DNA from: Streblospio benedicti
Taxonomy: Eukaryota > Annelida > Polychaeta > Spionida > Spionidae
Direction: 5' to 3'
NCBI GenBank assembly: GCA_019095985.1
Contig: CM032669.1
Coordinates: 40,714,922-40,778,921, forward strand
Length of the DNA: 64,000 bases
The notes under the pieces: model-generated
The model's input: only the letters and a program-made list of their open reading frames with translations
Told to the model about the DNA's origin: nothing
Database searches by the model: none
Shown here: positions 23,901 through 38,900 of the stretch, piece by piece
Layout: each line of letters begins with the position of its first letter
Position numbering within the stretch: the first letter of the stretch is position 1
Made by a program: the position numbers and the translations under genes

Positions 23901-26900
23901 TCATTATGGCAAAGCTATCTGACCCATCAACTATTTTCACATCTATGTTAAAAGCCCAAGAAATCACTGGGGCAGCTGGACAAGAGTATACCATCTTTAC
24001 TGCAGATCAACAGCTCTATAAAGTGGCTTTGCATATCATGTGGGATTCTCCCAACTTATTCCTGAACTTCATACCTAGATTGGGTCGTATGCATACTTTG
24101 CAAAACATCATAAGATGCATTTAGCAGTTTAGCTACCGACAGTGGATGTGTTGAGGTTCTAGAAGCTGCATTTGGTGGTGTCGCAAAGATGCTCAGTGGG
24201 AAGAGATATCCCCAAAACTTTCGTGCACTAATTTTGCTTACTGAAGAGCTCATACGTCCTATCATTCTGCCTACTACGGAGTTTGCTGTAGAAATTTACT
24301 TAATTGATGAGCTGCAGGCTCACTTACATGTGGTTAGTTTGCAAAGCCGCTCAGTAAGGTTCTGGGTAGATGTGATTATTTGCCCAATACCAGTACTCTG
24401 TATGAAGTTTGTTAGGGCTGAAAGATAAGGTGAATGTTCAATTTTAATGATAAGTTACATTATCAACAATGCATAATTATCGTAATATTTGAATCCTTAT
24501 CAATGTGATCTTTAATTTTACAGGAGATTTTGCACTTCATGCCAAGTGTGTCGAGGAAAGTTTACCTCTCTTTTTTGCTGCCAAACATCATTAATATGCT
24601 CGTTATGGAGTTGCCTACCTTCACATGATTGTCAGCCTGATTCAGTATACAAGTACTTCATGCTTGGACATCATACCATCATCTGATTATGGAATGGAAT
24701 TTGGAGCGACAAGGGTATTGAAACCACATGGATGAAGAAGGGGCATGGTCCAGGTACATTTTTATAGGATTAATAAAAATTAATGTAGAAATAGATAACT
24801 GCATATCTAAAATCCTTATCTAAAATCCTTATCTAAAATCCTTATCTAAAATTCTTACATAATTGATATATCACTTTACAGTATTTCTCCAATGATGATT
24901 ATTAGAAGGTGCAGTTGGCTCCACTAAAAATCCTGACAGCATCAAGATTTGGGCTTACAGTTACCATGATTGTTTGTCACTGACAACATGTTTAGATGAG
25001 ATGCGTGACCCTCATTCTGAGAATATTCAACTCAGACACAAGGAAGAAAGTGCAGCACGCATAGAGACTGATGAAGTGGATCGTAAAGCACTGAGAGATA
25101 AACTCGACATGTTTATTCAACCATTAAATCCAGGAGAGCACCCAAGGGACCTAGTGAATATAGCAACTGGTGAGGTTATGCTAAATGATGAAATCAATGT
25201 CGATAAAGCAATAGAGCTTGGTAAAAGACAAGTAGAAGAATTTGAAGCTGGTTGGCTAGAGACATTCCATGCACCTTTGAAAAGCACTCTTATAGCATTG
25301 ACCGCTAACAAGAAGTCAATCAATGTAAAGGGGCAGAAGATTGCGGACACAGGAATATTCTATGCATGAGCTCTTGCCCTACAGGCTAGTTACTAACCGA
25401 GAAGGGGTACCATCCATTGCCGACATGTTGGGATCAGAGTTAGCACCTGTTGCAACTTCAATGAAGCAAGAGTTCAGATGTGGAAAAGCAAAATGCTGCG
25501 AAACTATTTGGAACCACCAAAACTATGCACTCTCCCTCCTTTAAAAAAAGACCCTTCTCTGGAGCCCACTGACCATGGTTGGTACCATCCCAATGGCAAT
25601 ACAATGTTGTATCCTACAATTGTACCAACAGGCATTCCCATGGCACCAAGTGATCTGATCAAACTTATCAAGTGTGGGTACTGCAGTGAAAGCCCGTGCT
25701 CCAGCAAAAGGTGCCGCTGTAAAACCCAAGTACTAAGCTGCACCCTATTCTGCAGCTGTAAAGGAGAAGAGGATTGCAATAATAACCTCCAGCTAATGCC
25801 AAATATAAGCTGACATTTGAGTCTTCGTTCAAAATAATGTATTTGATTATCTAATAGAATGTTATATGTGAGAAGCAGTTTAAAGCATGCATGGCGCAGT
25901 TTGTCCCTTTAATTGGTGGCCATCTTGGTGGCCATCTTGGATATCTTGCCTTTGTCACAAATATAAAACCACAAATGTATTTCTGGTGTAGAAAACTACT
26001 AAATAAAAAGTTGTATTGCGAGCTATTCTATGACAAATACTTCAAAAGTTAGGTTCTGACATGACGTAGTCGCCATCTTGAACGCCATCTTGACTTTCTC
26101 AAACTGCTCAAGGACACACGCTTGTTATACGCTAGATATGCAATGAAGAGGTCCTAAGGTGACACAATCAACAATAAAAAAACCTTTAACTTTTCGGTCA
26201 GGGTTAGGGAAGTATTTCCTATTTGGCACCCTGAGTAAAAGGCAGTGTTGCACAAACTCCACAGTCCCTGTTATCTGCTCATTTTTGTGGTCACATGGTC
26301 AAGGTCAAGAGCCTCTTTTTTGTTTCACTATGGCAGATGTGTGAGATTAGTCTATGTAGTGATTGTGAGATTAGTCTTTGTAGTGATGGGAACATTATTG
26401 GATTATGATAAGACCATTTCTATGACTAGCTTTATCACCAGGCACTCACATTTCTCTAGTTCATCGTCTTCGGAGTCTGACTCTGACAGCAGCACTGCGC
26501 GCAGGCCGGCCCCGCCGCTGTGCTGTGGTCGCTCCGCAGCAGCCGGTTCCTTCTCCGCATCATTGGCTTTGGTTTTCCACAAATCAACGCGGTCTCTCCA
26601 CGACGCAGCCACACTCTCACTCGGCAAACCTGCTACGAATAAAAACTACCATGTTAATGCACCCGTGTTACATTTTGTATACAACCATCAGATTGAAAAC
26701 GTGCTTGAATATTGAGAAATTGTCAATTAGCGGGGTGGGCTTTTACAGGCAGCAGCTGTATTAACATTGCAATGGTGCAGATTTTGATAATGTCCAAATT
26801 ATGGGGTGGGCTGTTGGATGGTTGTAAATGGGTCCATAAATCCCAGACGTTTGGATTTTACTATGGAGCTGTATAGTAAACTACTTTTTTCCTAACATCA

Positions 26901-29900
26901 ATTTTATTCCACTACTTTCTGGCCAATAACAATTATCTCCCCCTTTATAGACACGTATTTTACATTGTCATATCTCACAACAATATACGCACTTTATGCA
27001 GTATATAGCTGTGATTCAAAGCCTCTTATATTCATGAAAGTAGGTCACAAAATGCAACCAATCAAAGTCCCACTGCTGAAATGTTCAGACGTTTAAACAA
27101 TAACGTGACTTTGAATTCTTGGCACTGCTGTGAAGTTCTGCGCGATTGCGTAAGTCTAACCCACAACTTGATGTTATGAACATGGACTTGCAAAGGCAGT
27201 GCGAATAATAGAGCCATGAAACTGACAATGCTTATTCTAAAAACTAATGGAAATGATTCACAATCTACTCTCTGTATACCTGGTTGCTGCTCACCTGCAG
27301 CATCTTGTGTGTCTCCATTCTCCTCATCAGGAGATTTGTCCGCCTGCTTCCCCTCATCATCAGTTGAGCTCTCCTCATCAGCAGAGTTGAGGTGATGCAG
27401 ACGGGCTGGCACAAAATACACCTGTCACCACCGCGGGAAAAAAAGTGTACCGTCATGATTGGGTGGAAAAAGTGATGCTCGTCTCTGAACAAATAGCACC
27501 ATCGTCAAAAAAATATACTCCATCTTCCAAATCTTTAAACACAATGACGGAAATAAATCGTTCATTTACAAGATTTCGAAATTTGTTTCATTTTCTAATT
27601 TTATAAAAACTATTATAATGTGATTTTTTGAACTTATTTTCAGATGATACACAGACACAAACACATAAATAATTTAACAGTAGAGTATCAATCTGAGAAG
27701 GGAGAGACTAATCTGACATTTATACCCTATCATTTCTTGGGTGTTTGCGTCATTTGTAAATATTTTAGATGTTTGGAATCTAATATTTTGTGCAAAAGTG
27801 AACAATGAAACTGAGATTTCTAAATTGTTAAATTTTATGAAAGATTTTTATCGATACCTTTCTGTCAATATTGGAAAAGCTCTATTTACAAGCCACAGAA
27901 TGAAGAACAAACATAAATCGATGAACTATTCAAACCATGACCTGAATCTATGCCAACAACCGTCAACCAAATGACCCTAAATTTGCCCCCTTGCTTTCTG
28001 AGCACCAAATGCTGCTTTTTCCTTATCTCTTGGTCTGAATCACACATTCAAAGATAATGCTCAGCCATATTTTTTTTTTCTGTAAATACTTGTATCAATA
28101 AAATGAGGTCTTTTCCATTGCCGTAAGTGAAAGGAAAATATTTCTCACGTATACACATAATATATATCAAACCTTGAAATCAAGGAGAAAATGTTACGCT
28201 GTCTTGTTTACTGAATGAACATTACATAATCAAATGATATTCCCCAGACGTACTGTACATTTCCAACAGCAGACGTCCCAGTTAACATTGCAGCAATAGT
28301 GAGGCTTCTTAATAACATTAACCGTGAAGTTACGTCTGACGAAAATCTTTCTGTTGACATATAAAGTATTCTAGTATTCTGTTGACATTTCTCACCTATA
28401 CGTGCTTTGATGGTTTTATAGCTACTATTAGCTAGCCTCTCACAGCTGGGTACCACATTATTCTACTTATTATTCTCTTAAGCGCTGTTTAAATTAATAG
28501 AATTTTAAGAATGCATAAAACACACCATATTGTATCTATCAAAGCATGCTTGGTCGGCCACTGAGCATGACCATAAACCATTGTCTGGTGATAGGCCTCG
28601 TTTAGGAAACTACATGCGTGTCATACAGAAAGAGATGCGTGAGCTGCGACCATGACCTTGTGCTGACCCCTGCTGACCTGTGAGCGGCGACCGAGTATCT
28701 TCTGCACGCGCTGGCGAGACTCGAGGTTTTCTGCCACGAAGGGGAGCTGGGGACTCTTGGAGGCCGCGGCACGAGGGCTGTCTGTAACAGACAAAAACAA
28801 CATGTACATGGAGGCCCGCTTATGTTGTACGGACATCAATTCTATTCCAATACTTTTTGGCTTGTAACAATTTTGTTTCCTTGGACACTTACTCTGTAAA
28901 TTAATAGAAACGATTCATACTAAAATGCTGCTATCACATGAGAATTTTTGTGTTTCTACAAAACTTGGAAAAATATGCACACTTACAGAAAATTTGAACA
29001 TTTTTAGACTAAGTTTGTATAATAGCCATATTGGTAAGAGAGGCATATGGACAGTGATTGGAACAGCTGCGTTTATATGCTTTTGGAAACATTTGAATAA
29101 TCCTTATATTAGGTCAAGATTTCATATCCAATCACTGCATAAACGTCAATGGTGTTGTATAATCTCCTATGCATTTGCATCTTATTGACCAATGGAAGTT
29201 ATGCTTTCCTTCACTGATTTATGCCAGTGGCTGTCCCAACTATGCAAATTGCCCATACAATTTAATTTACCTGGTCAAAATGTGTATATTTGCAAATTTA
29301 AAGTTTGAAAATGTTGAAATTTTTGTAAGTGTGCATATCTTTCTAGGTTACTTAGAAGCATGAAACTATTTTGTGTAGGTGCAGCATTTTACTTTAAATC
29401 ATTTGTAACAATTTTTGAATAAGTGTCCTAAAGAAAAACATTTTTTATCTGGGGGAAAAAGTAGTTGAATCAAATTGGTGTCCGCACAATAGTAAGAGGC
29501 CATGCTTCAATTGCTTTTGAATACAAGTACTGTTATTTTTACAGTCCAAATGGTGAAGACACAGAGTAAAGTTCAAAGCCATCTCTAAATTCTATTATGA
29601 ACATTTTCTTCAATGCTTTAAGGCCACTTCCTATCTGTTTCTAAATTGATAGGGCATGAGGGAAACCACAAATAAACATTTTACCTTCGTCGTCTGTGAA
29701 CAAAGAATTGTTTCCTTTCTTCTGTCCATCCTCTAATATGTCACTATCTCCCACTTTGTGTCCAAATTCATCATCCTGAGAAATGGGCTGGTCGTCCGAT
29801 ACGAGATCTTGATCTTGATCTTCATCACTCGTCAACAAACTCTCCCTTTCCTTTTCCCTATACATCTGAAGAAACAAACCAAATCAACATTTCAACTTGC

Positions 29901-32900
29901 GAATAATAGGCAAAATTGTAAAATAATTGAAAAAAAAAGAGCTTTAAAAAGTTACTAGAAACTATGCAGTCATTGTCATGTACGTAATATCACGATTTCC
30001 CATCAAACTTCTTGTTGCAATAAATCTGGATGTTTATGCCTTTCATTTATAACAAACCTCATCCATAGCACAGTTCTTTTTGTTTTTAGCAAACTCAGGT
30101 CTACAAATTATTCCATCCATCCGCTATATTTCCATAGATACCCTAAACGACCATGTAGGTAGTTGATTAGGGGATATGTTTTTACATGAGCTGATATTTA
30201 CGTTGGACATTTCCATAGCAGCGGGATCTTGCGTGGATGTTTAGGACATTATTCACTTATATTAGTAAACCGGCCCAGCAATTTGAAAACCATATTGCGT
30301 GAATTCCGTTGCCCGTAGAGGCCAGTATCTCACCTGCTGACTGTTGCCGGTCGCCTGATCACCAGAGGCTGCATCCTCCGAGTCGTCATCGGTCATCAGA
30401 GGGTCAACGCCGTCCCCCACTGCCGTCCGGTACATAACGTCCTCATCTGCAGCGGCACCCGGCGCACTAGCCATGTCACTACTGCCTGCAGCCAAAATCA
30501 GTCCACTTGAACACCATCAGTTACAGAATGAAAAAGAAGTAATAAGGATGGCCATAAATCGCATTTCACTGTCCAACACGGACGCAACAAGCACTGGAAG
30601 AAATAACAATAGTAATTTCACACATGATCCATAGTTCTGGGGAATTCAAGAATAAACAATTATTTTGAATAGGTTTATCAGGTTTACCTGTCAGCTCGCT
30701 GGGGTCGGAGCTCATGGAGCACTGCAGCGATATCTCGCGCACGCTGGGAGTCGATGGCTGCTGCTGCTCAGCAGAAAAAAAACAGCAATATTCAGGGAGG
30801 ACCAAATAAAGTTGCTGCCTGTCTCGGGTAGGGAACATCAGCATTACACGTGGACATGGATAAAATGGCAGTAAAACTTTATAGGGGCGGGGGCAAGTCA
30901 AATTTAAAGTCAGTCCTCTAAGGGCATTGTTTACACGAAGAAACAAGAACATCAAGAGAGACGTTACCTGACAATCGTTAACGGACAGCACAATTGACAA
31001 AACAACAAATAGGAAACAAAATTGGCTTAAACTTTGAGGTTACTGACCTGGCTATCAGCCTGGGTCGCTGGTGATCCGCTGTGTGGACTGGGTTGGGAGA
31101 GTGACACCTGCATAGAAAGGCCGTCATTCGAGCTTTCCTTCTCTGAAAATCAGTCAATTATTTATACTCACCAAAACTGCATAGTGAGCTCTTTGTAAAA
31201 TAAAAAGTCTTACTGTTGTGATGGCCGATCCTGCTACATTATTGCATTTATATGAAGAGGCAAAGCCTAACACCAGCCACACCTAGCTTAGCCAAGTTGT
31301 GTAAAGTAGTGACAGATCACAGAATTATGTAAAAGAATAAGCCATCAATTAATAAAAGATATCTCATCATGACATTATGCTTTGATGACATAACACTATA
31401 GTACATTTACCCTCTGCATATCATTCATGACACACTTTAAAACATAGAAAACAAAGCCGATGAATAAGCAATGCCCAACACAGGTGCAGGAAATTGAATC
31501 TTGTTTAACAATTTTTCCTCCAAAATATGCAGAAGACTACACTGGTGCCCTAGCTCTGTGTGAGAGCTTTCTGTGGTGCTGCTACCAAATGGTTGTCAAC
31601 TGACCGTCAGGGAGGTCACCGAACGTGTCTGTGTCAGGTGTTGACATGGTGTCGGTGTCCGTGTCTTCCCCGCCCCCCGGCGGTGCACGCAGGCAGAAAG
31701 ACGACGGCGTCGACGATGACGATGCCTCTAGGTGCTCTGCTAGGGCGACGGCGAGCTTGGGGAGGTTGGGGTACAGCCCGCCCGACTGCGGGGGCACAAC
31801 GCCGCCACCGCTCACTGCCAACAACAACATTGACACTATGAATAACTGTATATATATATTTGCCAAGTTTGCTTGTGAATTCAATTCTACTCTCACTGTT
31901 CTGCCAAGCAAGCTCCTACCACTGTATTGACATAGCTGAAGAGACATCTTCCATTTGACTATATCAAGTGGCCCTGACAGGGAGTTCAACTCCCATCAGG
32001 GCCACTTGATATAGTCAAATGGAATATGTCTCTTCAGCTATATCAATACAGTGGTAGGAGCTTGCTTGGCACAACAGTGAGAGTAGAATTGAACAATTGC
32101 ACTATGTCCAGCTGATTTTTGTTATGTGGTATGTGAATCATGGAACATTTACACTGTCATGTAGTAATTTGTAAATCACAATAAACCGCACTATTCTTCT
32201 GACACCTAGTTGTTAGATTGGAATGTTCAATACAGCCCATGAATACAGCCCATGAATAATACGTAACCCACTTTCAAGATAGTAGTCCGCTTTGGTACTC
32301 AACAGAAGAAGTCAATTAGAAAGTGTAGAATCAATATTCGCACTGCTTCGGGTCTGAGGCAATATATATACATGTCAACATTTACATGGACACTGCTTGT
32401 TCTTGTCATCTTGCAGTTCACTGGTGGCTCCTGGTGGTGACATCGACAGTCGCGGGTACAGACGCGTAGCCTTGGAGGTCACAGCAGGGGTTGTTGAGGT
32501 CACAGTAGGGGTCAAAGGCCTGGATGTCACTGCTGCTGGGGTCATGGAGGTGGTGTTCTGGGAGTTTCCTGGAATAAATATACTGATGATAACAAAGAAA
32601 AGGAAAACTACTGAAGTCAGATTGAGCAAGCGATAATTAGAGTTACTTGAACTCTAAAAATTTGAATTGGCCACCACTACAGATTTAGTACAGAACATAT
32701 TGAAAAAGCAAAAAAACTGACCACAGTCGCATACCAATTATCATGAACGACTACATGTAAAGTTGACATGGTAAATTTTTCTAGGCCTTTCAAGCTATTC
32801 TTCATATGATTAAATCTCCACTATTCTTAATAGAATAGATTTTGCACCATCACATCACATAATTTGAATTGAAAAAAGAAAGAAGCGTGTTTCAATCGCC

Positions 32901-35900
32901 CGCCTGCAGTTCGCCACTCACCGCCCTGTCTCGCCTGCAGCACACGTTTCAGCCTCTGCGACACCGCGTCGATCTGAGACTGCAGGTAGTCTGGGTCGTC
33001 CAGCTGAGCGGGGTCCAGGATGATCGGGGCTGACGAGGAGCTCGGGGCATGGAGGAGCGAGGATGGTTCGGGGCTGTGGACAGAGTTGTGCCTAAGTACA
33101 GGACTTGCAAGTATAGTACTTACAAATACAGCGATTTGCTCTACTTGGACTTGGACTTAAGTACATTTGAAAAAGATCAAATGTACTTGTACTTGGACTC
33201 AAGTACAACCACAAAGTACTTGGTACTTGCAAGTACACAGCCTGTGGATCATACACACGGGCATGAGTGGTCACGTAGTGGCACATAGACTGCTGGAGTC
33301 TGTGGCTACAGCAGAACTTTGTTACCTCAATGTTGTCTATCTCAAATTGTCTATCATCTCAAAGTTAGGTTTGTTTCCCCTTCAATCACATTATAAACAC
33401 TGTAATCAAAATACAAAATAGAGGCGTTATAAATAATAGTGATAAGATGATAGACATTTAAAAATATGGAACAAAAATTACGTAACAGAATATCAAGTGA
33501 AAAATGACATTAGCCTACATATCACATTTTAGAAAGATTAAACTGACAGTGAGATGATCACATCAATATGACATTCACATTATGAAATTCGATAAAAAAA
33601 CATGTTACAAGTTCGGATCTGGTTGACACCAAATCTTTATATATAAATTACTATGTGCCCCGATGAGAAAATGTATCAAAGGTGTCACTTGTCATTTTGA
33701 ATTGTAAAGAGTAAGAAAGATCGGTACTTTGAAATGTAATATCATATAAATTAAATAACTCATTATAAAATGAACGTTTTCAAAATTTCACAGCCTAACA
33801 ATGACTTTTAAGTAATTTCTTTTAAGTATTCACTGACTTCTTCAAAATAACTATAAAATAATGAGTGAGATTTTGGAGGACTATTAGCTTTTGCTTTATG
33901 AGCTCTTTGGGGCGGCTCACCGAACTACTGACTGTTGCATCACCATCTGTGACAGATTCTGTGACGCCTCCACAACAGACGACTCGTCGTTACCATGGTG
34001 ACCAGCCAGGGAGGAAGTGGTGCTCTCCACGTAACCCAGGGAGGAGTCTGACACAAACCTACAGTTCACACATCAAGCAAAGTGAACATTCAAGTAGCAG
34101 AAATTACGAGTCAAACTAACTAGGAACCCGTATTCTGAACACTGTCAGGATTGTAGCGTACAGATAGTAACAGAAATGTGCATATCCATAAATTTAGCAA
34201 AGCATAAAGAATGCGGGCCACTGATACAAAAAAGCTTCTGGAGGCTTAGGGCCATCAGACTATCCTTAACATTCAGGCCTGTGAGCTAAATTGGAATTTT
34301 TTAATGACCTTGCTCAACAAATTCATTTCCCATATCATAGCCCAGCTGGCAAACAGAATTCAGAATATGGTTGCCCAAGTTGGCAACTGATATTTAGATC
34401 ATTCAAATCCAACAAATGATGATAGTAATTGACAGAACAATGATAGAAATATCTATACTATGTTGCTGTCAAGGCCTGTTGGATTTCCTAATATTTACAT
34501 ATTTAGATAGGTTACCAAATGGACAACCACATTTCAGATTTTGGCATGGGACTTTAAGAATAATGTGTCCATTTGGCCGATATAAGAAGAGGAAAATTAT
34601 CATCTCGGTAGATGAGAAATTTTAAGAAATAGTCGTAGGATCTTTATTGAAATACATTTATATGTGTGTTGTCACTCACTTTGATCGCGCCTTTATGAAC
34701 ATTGTTGTGGCGTTGTCGGCGGCAACACTCGATACAGTGCTCGAATCGGCAATGGTTGTCACGGCAGCACGGCGCGGGATCTGCAACCACCAACGGCAGA
34801 ATGGGTGGAGGGAAAGGGTAGGCGAGAACTTCTTTTTGTGTAAGAAACTGACATGCCATATACAGATTATACATTTAAGCAATTATATATCTTAATATCT
34901 CAATGTTCAATAAAATTGCATACCAAATTTTAGATTTGAAAATAAAAAATTGAGAAAATATACTTGTTTAAACAATATCACAAGGCTTTAAACCGTAATG
35001 GTTATGGGCCCTCCCTTGAAAATAATAGATCATATCTGATGTTTATAAAATATTATTTAGATAAACATGCATTTACAAAGTAGGTTATCACCTGATATAT
35101 CTATCGCAAGGATTTAAAGACCCTTTAAATAAGACTATTCAATTTAATAGTACTGAAAATTATGAAATATATTGAATTGAAAATAATCCAATCTAGTTTT
35201 TAGTGATTGATAGGCTTGGTAGTTTTATAGTTCATCGGAAGCCAATTTGTTTTGTTTCAAATAATCTAGCGATATTGCTAGCCACATAATGACGGGAAGA
35301 TAAAAGATTTTCTTTGATCGTATACATTTGATTTGGAGTGTTCTCATGCAACAACATCCCACAGGTGATTTTTTTGTTTATTATGATTTAGCGGAAAAGT
35401 TGCTGTCCCTCACTCGATTTTTAAATCCATCCATATCCTCCTTTCTTCTATCACAAGAAAAACCGGCCAATAAGTCGTGTCAAAATCACTAAGTATGTGA
35501 AAACATAATCTCCAGTGTGAGAGGACATTATCTAATCACCTGGGTGATTTACATCTGTAAAACATTTTTTTCACTATAACAAACATTGCATGGTTTGAAC
35601 TACTAACATTTTTTTCAGCAATGGTCAGTAATGAACATTTCTTGTTGCTCACTATAAGCCTGCTACCTCTGTCAGCGGGGAGTAGGAATTTTATCAGTAT
35701 GGCTAGTGTGAATTGAAGGTGACTAGCCACACTTGGCGAGCGTTCTACCTGAGTCAACGGGAGACAGGAGCTGTCATCAGCCTCCATCGCTGAGTCATCT
35801 GATTCCGCCACCACGGTCACCGGCGCACCGGGCGCTCCAGGCTGGGAGTCTGCCACCACCGTGGTCGTCGACACTACAACAGCAGCACAGTCTCACACTT

Positions 35901-38900
35901 ATTACACGGAAAAAATTCAGACACAAAATTGAATAACAAAACGTGTTCTGCCCTGACTGACCTTCCCATGACGTCTAACTGACCTGCTCTTGAACTCTGT
36001 CTGACCTTCCTGCGACATGAATGACCTGCCCCTGACCTCTGACCAACCAGCCCTTGACATTTGACTGACCTCAAATTGACCTCTGACCTTCCAATGACCT
36101 CTGACTGACCTGCCCATGACCCCTGACCTCTGACTGACCTCTGCGCGCCTCATATGTGCCCGGCTGCTGTGTCTCGGCCACAAATCCAACCTCCGAATCA
36201 GCGACAGTCTTGTTGGAGTCTGTCTCCGGGACGAGGGCGGTGGCAGTTTCCATGGCGACGGAAGACAAGCTGTCCGACACGTATGCTTCTGCGGCTGTAA
36301 GCACGCTGGGTGTAAGGTGCGGATTCTGCATACTACGTTAAACCAAGTCATGCAGAAATTTTTGTACATGTTAGTCTTATATTAGCAATGACTGACCGAG
36401 CTGTTTGCCGCTGTGTTCAAGCACTGTCAGACACTCGTTGATGAGCATAGACACGTCGCCACGCCACTTTCCCGGTGGCGTCATGGTGCCCTTAGCGGCG
36501 TCATCATCAGACGACCATGTTGGTACAAACAGAGCCGGCCGAGACTTTGTCTTCTTACCTGCAACAAACACGGATTTCACACTTGCACCAACTCCAAACT
36601 TCATCTCAGTTTTCCACTTATGTGTTCCCAGTGACACTCTAAGTTGATGATAGTAAAGAATTATAAGAGTATTGCATAAGATAATCAAGGCTAATTGCAT
36701 TTTCTGGTTTAGTGATTGTAAGTAAGTACCGTCTTATAATGATAAACAATTGTAAAGATTCCTTCAAGAATCATTTTTGCATACAACCCCTCACCCTTAT
36801 GCGACCGGTGGCTGCGCTGTTTTGAGAATGACGAACCCCCGGTCCCCGGTGCCTGGGAGGAGCTGGAAGAACCGGACCGTGCCGCCGCCTTGGGGCCTGA
36901 ACACAATACTAGAGTGAGAGCAAGAACAAAGAGATTAACAATGAGAATAAGCATTTGAAATGGTTCAGTCAGGATGGTCGAGCCTCCTCTTGCAGGTGGA
37001 CTTCAACAATGATCTGACTGGTCAGAGCCGACTACACCATCCTGGCAGCTCCAAACACCCACCTGCCGTCTTATGCTGTGCAGTTTCCGTTACAATGACG
37101 GTTTTTTGCTGCTCGTCGTCAGACGAGCCCGACACAACCTCTGGCCTTGGGTCATTACGTCTGGTGGAAAGAAAAGAGATTTACACATTCATAAGGTAGT
37201 CAAATCTAAGTAAGATATTTCCATACTCACAAGGTATTATTACTGGTTCCACCATAGCAGGTTCTTCTGACAAATAAGGGACAAGTTGAGATTTTTGGTC
37301 AAATTCACTGTAAAATAGCAATGATTTTGCTGTAAATGAGAATGCCAACGGCGGTCACCACATCAAAATTGAGCTTTAAATTATCATTTTGTATTTGTAA
37401 CCGTATGTACCTGTTTTGTGGCTTTGTATTAATGATTTTCATAATCTAGGCGACAAAACTTTGATCCCTAGTTTCAGTTTTGCGCTTATGAGTACTGGAA
37501 GCGCCCAACAAATGGAAAAAATCTTCTCTTGCCAAATTTATTTATATCATCCGACCGGCATCATATAATTCATGCTTTTTTTCATCTAAAATCGCTGTGT
37601 CTATGTTTGCATCGTTTGTCTTTTACCGGTTCGCATTTCGTAGAAGCTTTAACTTGACCCCTTTAAGTAATATATAAGATGCATTTACTACGGGTGGGAA
37701 CTTCGTTTTCAAAGTGCTGGCGGGACATTTGAACTACTGAGCATGCGCACTGACACGGAAACGTGCGTGTGTATATATTTTGCATATCACAATATTATAT
37801 AGTAGTTTATTTCTATTTTCTGGCAACCATTCGTAATAGATTGGTTGAAAACGTTATTAATGGATTATAAATTGCTATATTTGAGAATGACGATTAACAA
37901 ATGCGATGTTTAATTGATCTGACACCCAGAATCACGGCAAAACGTGCATGACTTAGACAGTGTCAGTGATAATGAAAGCAGATCTACACACGTGATTGAA
38001 CTTTCTTTCTTTAGCCCATGTTTGATGTTAGGCCCAGGGGCCTTTATACGTGAATAGACGAATGCAATGTCATAATAACAAAGAATATTTTTAAAAAGCT
38101 GATATTTTAATTCAATAAACACAAACACAGATATGTAAATGAAAAGTTTTTGTTGTTTTTTTGGAATAGTGAACAGCAAAAGAAAGAAAAGACAAGATAA
38201 CAATTTATTTTGATAATACAAATTTTGGATTGAATATTTTATTTTGTTCCTTCCTCTCCTTAGAAATGAGCAGTTTTTTTAAATTTCCTCCCTACTCTTT
38301 AATTTTAGAAGATTTTTTTATTATTTTCCACTCGACCCATAGCAGCAATCATATGTTTTTTTCATTTTCCCTCCCCGCCTCTTGAAAATTTTAGATCCAA
38401 AAAAAAAAATCTGAAACTAGGGATCAAAGTTTGGTCGCCTTAAGGAAAGAGAATCCAAACTAATCATAACTAAAATTGAAATACTTAACTAAGATGAAGT
38501 TTCCAGTAGGGGCGGGATGAGACACACACACACAACATATGTTTTCAAACTTCTGACCCCCCCCCACAACATCCAAATTTAAACATATGACACCCCCACC
38601 CACCCCAGTTTTTTTCCGACCCCCCTCATGCCTTAAATAATGACTCGGCCCTTATACCAAAACATTAAGAGATATAACAGTTTCCACAACAATCTTACCT
38701 TCAAAAAGGCCTCACTTTCAAAGAGAATGTTACCTTTGATAATGGAAACTTTCCAGCTTGTTGATAAAACTATCCCTAAAGGAAACAAATTGTATATTTT
38801 CCAGGGATCTTTAATCATTATCGTATGATGAATGGTCAGAACAACAGAAAGGATATGCTGTCGAAGATTGACATTATATGACAGTAGTGAGGACATTAGA

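Larger units (their letters stand above)
19660..26233 (+). mobile_element. Academ-like DNA transposon, element 2
   Basis: The left end CAGGGTGCCA and the right end (reverse complement CAGGGTGCCA) start inverted repeats that match for about 200 bp: TATTGTTGATTNTNTCACC, TTAGGACCTCTTCATTGCAT, then TGTCAGAACCTAACTTTTGA. AGT flanks both ends, consistent with a 3-bp duplication. The coding strand is opposite to element 1 and the ends are unrelated to those of element 1, so they are two families. A LINE is inserted at about 20,050-22,015. The element sits in the GCNA intron between 19031 and 26450. Confidence 0.72.
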
